From: Blepharisma stoltei
Taxonomy: Eukaryota; Ciliophora; Heterotrichea; Heterotrichida; Blepharismidae
DNA: 64,000 nucleotides
Assembly (NCBI GenBank): GCA_914767885.1
Contig: CAJZBQ010000053.1
Location: 620,001 to 684,000 of the forward strand
Reading direction: 5' to 3'
Of this stretch, positions 53,586-61,515 are shown one piece after another. The translations under genes and the position numbers were made by a program. Numbering within the stretch: the stretch's first letter is position 1; every line of letters begins with the position of its first letter. Below the pieces are notes generated by a model, which saw only the letters and a list, made by a program, of their open reading frames with translations, made no database searches and had not been told where the DNA came from.

Positions 53586-53859
53586 GATTAAATTTAAAAA
53601 GAAAAAGTTCAATTGAAAGTTAATAAATTTACGACCTAAAGAGATAAGACCTTGACATAAAATTATTTATACATGCTTATTATTCTGCATTAGGTTTGAT
53701 TTTAAATTAATTAATTTTTATTATCTCTTTTAAAAAAAAATTAATAAGAACTGAAAATATAGTTAAATTTATTCCACAAATGCAATTAATTGCATCATCA
53801 TTACTGAGATTCGAATATTCAATCTGAATTCTCTAATATTCAAATTAGTTTAAAATTCC
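53586..53859. other. AT-rich spacer between two MITEs
   Basis: About 270 bp, nothing recognised. Confidence 0.3.
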
Positions 53860-53862
53860 TTA

Positions 53863-54125
53863 CTTCCCCTTCGTGAGTGAAAAATCCCTATTTTTTGAAT
53901 AAAAGCCCACCATCCATGAGCAAACAAAAAAATTTTTGATATATAAGATAATTAGTATAATGAAATCTAATGCTAATTCTGTTTTAATTTTAAACAATTT
54001 GCATTCTAAAACTTAAATTTAATATTTGCTTTAAAATTATTTCGAATTAGGATTTAAATCTGATAAAAAAATTAGTCCCCCTCCATAATCGAACAAAAAT
54101 GTTTGTTCAATTGCAAACGGGAAGT
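53863..54125 (-). mobile_element. Family A MITE, badly eroded (about 263 bp)
   Basis: TTA at 53860-53862; the right pointer is lost (TGC at about 54125). Words CTTCCCCTTCGTGAGTGAA, TTTTAAACAATTTGCATT and CCCCCTCCATAATCGAACAA identify it. It lies upstream of R3. Confidence 0.75.
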
Positions 54126-54201
54126 GCTACTTATATCTAATTAGCACTTGTTTTTTAATAACTAAAAATTTCGTTTCCCTAAATAATGAGTAATAATTTA
54201 A

Positions 54202-57200
54202 ATGCAGCAAATCAGTGAAAAACTATATAATAGTTATCAAAGACCTTTCAAATTATTATGTTTCGCTATTATTGCTCTTTCTTCTTCCTTAGAAGTATTA
54301 ATAGTGAATTCTGATTTCTCAAAGAGTGTCATTCCAAGCTTGGCCTCAGATATCAAATCAAGAATTTCAGATACCCTTTCAATTGAAATTTCTTATTGTG
54401 ACTATTCTTCACTTGAAAAAGAAATATCAATCCACCCAAATCTACTTGCAATATTCGACATAACTGGCCGCCTAGGTTCTCAATTTAAGATTTCAAAGCT
54501 ATGTGAAGACAATTTTCTAATACATTTTATAGTTTCTGACAGCTTACCATATCAGAATAAAAAAACATTTTCCCTGTCTAGCTCAAAAAATAGCTGAAAT
54601 AAAGCTATAACTGCAACTTTAAGTTTTTTCAATTGAACTAGTGGTGTAGCAGTGGCCAACATTGAGAAATATTCATATTCTCATCTTCTCCTTACTCCCC
54701 CCCCCCCCCCTCCGTGAGCGAACAAAACCATTAGAAAAATCGCCATTTTTTGACCAAAAACCCACCCTCCGTGAGTGAACAAAAATTTTTTTAATAGAAA
54801 AAATTTTAATGGAAAAAAAATTTTGATATATAAGTGATAATTAGTATAATGAAATCTAGAGCTAATTCTGTTTAATTTTAAACAAATTGCGTTTTAAAAC
54901 ATAAATTTTGCAAATTAAATTAATATTTGCTTCCCAATTTTTGCAAATTAGGATTTTTTTAAATTTCGAAAAAAATATTTTTTATAAATTTATATATAAA
55001 ATTTGTTTTAAAAAAAAAAATTAACCCCCCTCCGTGAGCGAACAAAAAAAATTTTGTTCGCTCACGGAGGGGGGGGGGAGTTAGCAATTATTACTCTGAG
55101 AAAATTAAGCTATTTTCTGTTAGCTCAGAAACTTTTATTGACTCCCCCCCCTTTAAATTGGAAAAAAATATAGGTAAAATTTCCACTTTTAACCCCCCTT
55201 TAAATTGGAACAAAATTTAATTTTATATTAATAGATTTTTACATATAAAATTATAATTTTTATGTAAAAGGTTTTAATAGAAGTTAAATGCTTCTTCTTA
55301 ACTAAAATTAAAAATTTAGTATATCTTGCTCTTGTTTTAAAGAAGAAAATATAAAGAACATCTTATTTAAATAAATTTATTATCCCTAATTGCTAAGAAG
55401 TTAAATGTTTCTTCTTGACTAAAATTAAAATTTAGTATATTTTGCTCTTGTTTAAAGAAGAAAATATAAAGAACATCTTATTTAAATAAATTTATTATCC
55501 CTAATTGCTAAACTTTAAAAAAATTTAAATTTTTTTTTTAAAAATTTTTCAAAAAAATTTATATTTTTTTTCGATAAAAATGATATTTTTTATTTCAATA
55601 ATGTTGATGTAAATTCAATGTGGATTCTTTACAAACAATGAAAATTTACTTATTTCTTGCTTTATTTTAAAGAATAGAGTATAAATAGCATCTTATTTAA
55701 ACAAAAATTAGCATTTTGATCAATAAATTTTCGAAAAATATATTTTTAAATTTTTTTTATTAATAATATATAATAATTTTTGTGTAAATAGTTTTGATAT
55801 CAAATTAATAGTGGCGTATTAACTAATAATGAAAATTTAGTTATATCTTACGTTTTTTAAAGGATAGAGAGTAATTATCGTTATTTGCAGATTTTTGAAC
55901 TTTACCACCTAAGTGTGGAATTTTTTCCGCGTGTGAAAAGGTGATTTCACGTGTGGAGCCCTTTTGATTTCACATGTGGAATCCTCTTTTTCACGCGGAA
56001 AAATTCCACACTTAGGTGGTAAAGTTCAAAATCTGCAAATAACGATAACATTTTATTTCGATAAATTTTTGAAATTTTTTTTTATAAAAATTTTATATTG
56101 ATTTTTTTTTTATAAAAAATTTTCTTAACCCCACTTTAAATTGGAACAAAATTTTTTGTTCCAATTAAAAGGGGGGGAGTGAGAACTTTATTAAAAGAGA
56201 ACTTATGATTCTGGGATCGTCCATGTTTTACTTATTCACAGACCAAAAGCGTTCCCTTGATATTCAACAAGCATTGATATCTGCAAAATTATTGACCAAC
56301 GGCACTGGAATTTTACTTATAGGCGAAAGTAGCTATGACTCAAAAGTTGAAGGAGCTCTAAGTATTATTGAAAAAGGCAAAGAAAATGTGGATTCCTATG
56401 CAAAATACTTATCTGTTGCTATATCAGAAACGATTTTGCTTTTAAAAAATGCTTCAAATATAGATGATGCTTTATTTTTTCTTTCAAAAAAGTGTCTAAA
56501 CCATTACTGTATTAATGAATTTTCTCTTATAAATATTCAAGAAAGCCAGCGAAAGGTGGTTGGATCTATAAAAAATGGTGATCTTGTTTTGAATTCTTCT
56601 ATAATGTTCCCAGGAGGCTCTTTTGATGTCCCAACATCTCAAAAAAAAATTATATACATCAGTGCAAATGATGGAACTACTAATCCTGGTGCAGCTCCTT
56701 CACAAGCAGCCATTTTTTATAAAAGAGGACTTACATTAGCATTAAAAGAAATAAATAATGGCATTGATATGCTTCAAAATTTTCAAATAAAACTTAATGA
56801 TTTCGACTGTGGAGCAAATGTTTATAATCCAACTTTCTGCTATAACTGTTTTAATAAAGATAAAGATAGATTGGGATTAGCTCACATTGTGGGCTCTAGT
56901 TCTGCGATGGCTTATGGAGAAATTGCTACATTGGAAAAATTAAATATTACTCTTCCTTGTGTGGGAGCTATAAACTTTGATCCAGGTCTCTCTAACTCTA
57001 CTAAATACCCGCTTTACTCAAGAGTTAGCTTGCCAAGCAGAGTTGCATTTACACATATACCATTAATGCTGAAAGTTATGGGCTGGAATAGCGTTGCATT
57101 CTTATATCAGAATGAAAGCACAGGTAACTGAGCGAATTTGTACTTTACTCAAGCATACATTAATATGGCGATGGAAAACCAACCCTTTTTTCTCAACACC

Positions 57201-60200
57201 TTTAGCCGAAGCCCGGACGAGCGGCGGGGACCTTGTGGAAGGAAATTTGTGCTCGGTGAAGTATATTCATAAGTTTTTACTTGGCGCAGTCGAGATGAAC
57301 GTTGCAGTAGGCCGACCGCAACTCATTTTGGTACCAGGTTTTTATATCTAAGGGGAAATGAGATTCAAGATTGGAAAGGGAAAGCTCAGCAAAGCTAAGC
57401 ACTCCACTTGGTCTATCGGGCAACTCCTAGCATGAAGCTGAGCGTTAAGTCCTAAGCTTTGGATTTCCATTTTAGCCGACAGTCCTACCAGAAATTTTGT
57501 TTTTCAAATTTTCGGAATGGGTACTCTGCTGGCGTACTGCAAGGTGGCACAACTCATCCAACTACGGGTAGCAAGTGCATATCCTTGTCCAGTAGGAGCA
57601 ACACTTTGAAGGTCGTGATACGATTGGTGGTGAGGATCCGAGTGAAGTGTTAAGGGGTGAAGGTAGTCCTTAGGGAATTGCGGCGGCTTCTCAATAAGTA
57701 ATGTTAATGCTAATTTACTTTACTCAAGCAGCTATAAAACAAAATTTAAAAATCGTGAACGAAATAAGAGTCATTCCTCAGCTATTGACTAGAGAGCAGA
57801 TAAGGAACTATGCACATATTTTCCAAGATATCATTGATTCAAATGTTAGAATGATAGTTTTAGTCTTAAGTTCACCTTTAGTTGATTATGCTGCAGAACT
57901 TTTTTATGACTTAGGCATGAGAAGAGGTGACATTATGTTTTTTTCTGTTTTTCCTTCATGAATTTCTACAGTTGCAAATAAAGATGATTATACATATAAA
58001 AGGGTAGAAATCGCTATTCCTATGATAACAGCATTTCAAGCACTTTTTGTAGGAGAAAAAGGAAAGAAAGTTCGTGATGAACTATACGAAACATATGGAA
58101 ATACTGAGCCTAATTCTTATTCTTGCTTATATTATGATGCTGGGTACTTGATTGGCAAAGCTTTAGACTGAAGTATAAATCAAGGAAATGATTATACCGA
58201 TCCTTATATCCTTCAAAACTCAATAAGGGATGTAAGATTCACTGGATGTAGTGGAAATGTATATATGCAGAAAGGAAGCAATGATGTGCTATTATCAAGT
58301 TTTAAAATACAATCAAATTCTTATAACATTACCTCAGGAATTTTAAAAATTTTTTCTATTGGATTCCTCTCACCTACAAGTTTAAATGTTCTGACAATTG
58401 TAAATCCGATTGTGTATGCAGATGGAACTAATGATAAACCTACAGACTTTAGAGTAACTAGGACTAACTGTCCATTTGACGATAAATTAAAAAGATTATT
58501 TAATAAAGGCAGAGCTTTAGTATTTGGGATTTGCTTCTTTATTGCAGTTTTAACAGCAATCTCAACCTTTTTAATATGGAAGAAGTGATGGGATATTGAA
58601 GTGAAAGAGCTTACAAAAAGAGAAGAAATCTCAGTTGTGGATGCTATAGTTGGGATTTCAATTATGGTCGAATTTTTTCAATTAATTTTTATGGGCCCGG
58701 ATATTCGAACTCTCAGTCCTTTTCTTGCTGACATTTGCAATATGTTAACCTTGGATCTAAAAAGCTTTGCCAAACTTGAGAATGGGGTATTTTGGTGGTT
58801 TGCTACTGGAATAATAGTTCTATGTTGGCTTTGGACTATTTTCTGTTTTGAAATCTTTTTCCATTGAGACGAGAAGTTTAGACACATCTGATTCTTTAGA
58901 GCCTTACTCCCCCCTTCGTGAGTGAACAAAAAAATCTTGTTCACTCACGGAGGGGGTTATTTTTTTTTAAAAACATTTATATATAAATTTTTTACAAATT
59001 TTTATTTTTCGAATTTAAAAAAATCTCACTTCTATAAAATTGGAAAGCAAATATTAATTTAATTTGCAAAATTTGTATTTTAAAACGCAACTTGTTTAAA
59101 ATTAAACAGAATTGGCTCAAGATTTCATTATAATAATTATCGCTTATATATCAAAAATTTTTTTTCCATAAAAAAATTTTCCTATTAAAAATAGGGATTT
59201 TTTAATGGTTTTGCTCAATCAAAGAGGGGGGAGTTAGGGGTTTTAGCTGATCATTCTATGCCAGTATTAGGAAATTTATGTTTTATCCCATTTATATCTT
59301 AACTTAACTTAATTATTCGGTATTTAAGGTGTCTAGTGCCGCAGTCCCAAAATGGAACTTTTAGCTAACTAGTGACGCCACGGAGCCATCTTGGATTCGC
59401 GGTGGTCAGCCCAACCGGCCAAGCCTTCTATCGACGTTTCGTCCCTAGCCTCCGCACATCTCACCCGGCGCGTTGCCGTCACTCTGCCTTGACTCAGCTC
59501 CTGCGCGTGCTTCGCCTAAAAGTCTTCTTCCCGTGGAGAAGTGCTGAGGGGTAAAATTCCGAAATCTTGAACGCACTGAGGAGCTGTTCCTTTGGTTATC
59601 CCCAAAGTTAAACAGCTATTGCTGTGCAGAAGTTCTCGAGAGAAAACCCAACCCCATAAATAAAATTCCATGAGGGAGAGAAAATTAGCAGAGCTAATTT
59701 CTCTCGAACCGAATGCCATTTTATTTATTATCCCATTTATATCAAATTTTATTAGAAGTTTTTATATGTGACCACTCCATTGGAAATAATTTTACAGACA
59801 GCTACCTCTCTATTGATTGTTATCAGTTTTGCTGAAAAGGAAATCATATGATTTATGCTATCTTATCAGCAATTTCATTAATTTGCTACGAGCCTTTCGC
59901 AATTTTTTGCAGACCTCTTTGGCAAGAGTTTCAATCAGCATTGCACGTAAAATCATATCCTCTGTATTTGATGGTAAAAACAGTTGTCCAGGTTGTTTTA
60001 ATTGTTTTAAATAAAACTCTTAAGAGGTCAAGTGGCGTTACTCATGGATTTGTGTTTACTTTTTTTATTGGCCTCTACGCGGTATTTTTTTTGAAATTCA
60101 GGGCCTATAATTACGGAAGGTACAACTTATGGCTCCAATTGAGCCTTATTGGAATTGCTTGGATATCTTGTTTGGCAACGATAAATATGCTAATAAAGCG

Positions 60201-60708
60201 CCATAGTTTTCCATGGATTTCATTGATTTTAGGTGGATGGTGTATTCTAATTTTCATAAGGATCCCCCTCATTTGTCCAATTTTCTAGTCTTTTATCATT
60301 TGTCCATTTTTCTAGTTTTTTTTTATAGGAAAAAAAAATTTTTAGGATCTCATTTGTCAAATTTTCTAGTCAAAATTTTGATAGAAAAAAAAACATTTTA
60401 AGGGCCTCGATTTTCTCATTTTCTAGTTTTTTTGCAGTAAAAAGCTAAAATTTAGGACATTCGAAAATCCAAAAATTACTAGAAAATGGGACAAATGAGT
60501 CCTGAAAATTATTTTTTTAGAAAAAAAACTAGAAAATTGGACAAATGAGGGGGGGGAATCCTTAGGATTTATAATTCAAAAGAAGAAGTACCCAAATTTA
60601 TTATATAGAAAGAAAGGGAAAGATACCTCAACTTTATTTAAGTTTGCCTTTACCTTTTGAAAGCAGTCACGAATGCATCGTTCAAAAATTGAACTTCAAA
60701 AGCCATAA
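54202..60708 (+). CDS. Receptor-like multi-pass membrane protein R3, heavily interrupted
   Basis: Same plan as R1/R2. Six insertions must be removed: 54695-55083 (A), 55142-56182 (C), 57156-57730 (GC-rich), 58907-59236 (A), 59299-59743 (GC-rich), 60259-60564 (D). Together they are 3,086 of 6,507 bp. Landmarks: SISYCDYSS region, TTNPGAAPSQ, LNDFDCGANVYNPTF, LYQNESTGNWANLYFTQA, CPFDDKLKRLFNKG, LGNLCFIPFI, FRAYNYGRYN and the tail KKGKDTSTLFKFAFTF. After removal one extra base remains near 59745 (ATATCAAATTTT where paralogs have one A fewer), giving a frameshift inside a membrane helix. It is either a mutation or an assembly error. Length otherwise about 1,140 residues. Confidence 0.78.
54695..55080 (-). 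mobile_element. Family A MITE / IES, near-intact (386 bp) in R3
   Basis: TTA at 54692-54694 and 55081-55083; removal gives SHLLLSNYYSEKIKLF. Confidence 0.95.
55281..55512. repeat. Two tandem copies of about 117 bp inside family C
   Basis: AAGTTAAATG..CTTCTT...ATTGCTAA occurs at 55281 and again at 55398 with a few changes. Confidence 0.9.
55878..56045. mobile_element. Family P palindromic element (168 bp), nested in family C
   Basis: TA at 55876-55877 and 56046-56047. Arms of about 65 bp begin TCGTTATTTGCAGATTTT and contain CCACCTAAGTGTGGAAT. Homologous to 63097-63267. Confidence 0.92.
57156..57715. mobile_element. GC-rich insert (560 bp) with 15-bp direct repeats in R3
   Basis: TACTTTACTCAAGCA at 57141-57155 and 57716-57730, exact. 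Removing the insert and one repeat restores NLYFTQAAIKQN. GC-rich, no long conserved frame. The left end ..ATATGGCG is the complement of the ..GCCAT.TTAT ends of the inserts at 45513 and 59299, suggesting a shared 3' end in opposite orientation. Confidence 0.85.
58907..59233 (+). mobile_element. Family A MITE / IES (327 bp) in R3
   Basis: TTA at 58904-58906 and 59234-59236; removal gives WFFRALGVLADHSM. Hairpin end first. Confidence 0.92.
59299..59727. mobile_element. GC-rich insert (429 bp) with 16-bp direct repeats in R3
   Basis: TTATCCCATTTATATC at 59283-59298 and 59728-59743, exact. The repeat contains three TA dinucleotides. Interior GC-rich, ending GAATGCCATTTTATTTA. Confidence 0.88.
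60259..60562. mobile_element. Family D element / IES (304 bp) in R3
   Basis: TA at 60257-60258 and 60563-60564. Termini AGGATCCCCCTCATTTGTCC and GGACAAATGAGG..GGAATCCT. The word CATTTGTCCAATTTTCTAG is repeated about three times directly on the left and twice inverted on the right. Removal gives ILIFIGFIIQKKKYPN. Confidence 0.9.
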
Positions 60709-61515
60709 TGTTTGTAAAGTGCTCGTGCCTTAGCTGGCGAGTCTGAAAAATCACTTAAAGATGACATGCCAAATCCCAGTAGACAAAAGCTGATTTTTCT
60801 TCAGTATTTGTCAACTTGGAGTTGGCTTGCTACTTTCGGTGGCTTGCAAGATTTGCCAATTGCAACAAAAGAGCTAGTGCGAGAACACTCTATAGAGTGC
60901 AAGTGTTATATTATGTATATCATAAATAACTCATAATTATTTGATTTCCATATATTAAGACACCTCGACTTTATTTAAATTTGCAGCTAGTTGCGTTCGG
61001 CAAGCAATTTCAGACTCTCCATTTAAAATCGAGCCTAAAAGCTAGATTTTTAAAATAGTAAGCTTATTTAGAACTTACTAGCAATAATTATAATAAATAG
61101 TGTTTAAAAGATCAGCGTCAAGAGATGCTAGGATTTCAGTGCCCTGCTTTTAATATTATAAATATTATGAGCCAAAAAATATCGCAATCTAAGATCTTAT
61201 TATGTTTAAATACTTCTTAAATAATTAATACATATATAAATTTGAATTTATTCGCCAAGTACATAAAGTAAACAGTTGCTAGAAAATATCATTAGTTTGA
61301 AAAGCATATTAACTAATTTAATATCGAAATCCATATTATAATCAGTTTATATTTTATTAAGAAATTCAAATTAAAGAAAATAGCTTTAATTGCTCCTTGA
61401 TAATTTAATCAAAGAAAGTGCTTTATTAAAATACTGCTAATTTTTTTAGACTTTATAATTAAAAAGTTTTACTTAAATAGTTTTCAATGAGGTTTTGGAT
61501 AAATTATTTACTGGC
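60709..61515. other. Intergenic, with a receptor 3'-end relic
   Basis: 60720-60910 is GC-richer and unassigned. 60957-61060 is a relic (separate entry). The rest is AT-rich and should include the R4 promoter. Confidence 0.4.
60957..61060 (+). pseudogene. Decayed copy of a receptor 3' end
   Basis: GACACCTCGACTTTATTTAA and CATTTAAAATCGAGCCT match the last 90 bp of R1-R3 (dTS.LFKFAFTF...KIEPQ) with frame lost. Evidence that a further receptor copy once stood here or that the 3' end was duplicated. Confidence 0.65.

Larger units (their letters stand above)
55142..56179. mobile_element. Family C element / IES (1,038 bp) flanked by TGA
   Basis: TGA at 55139-55141 and 56180-56182. Termini CTCCCCCCCTTTAAATTGGAA and a TTCCAATTAAAAGGGGGGGAG end. 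The word TTTAAATTGGAACAAAA recurs: twice near the left end, and as a hairpin at the right end, i.e. the family A plan in reverse orientation. Inside are a 2-copy tandem repeat (55281-55512) and a nested palindrome (55878-56045). Removal keeping one TGA gives SETFIENFIKRELMILGSS, aligned without gaps to R1, R2 and R4. Confidence 0.88.
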
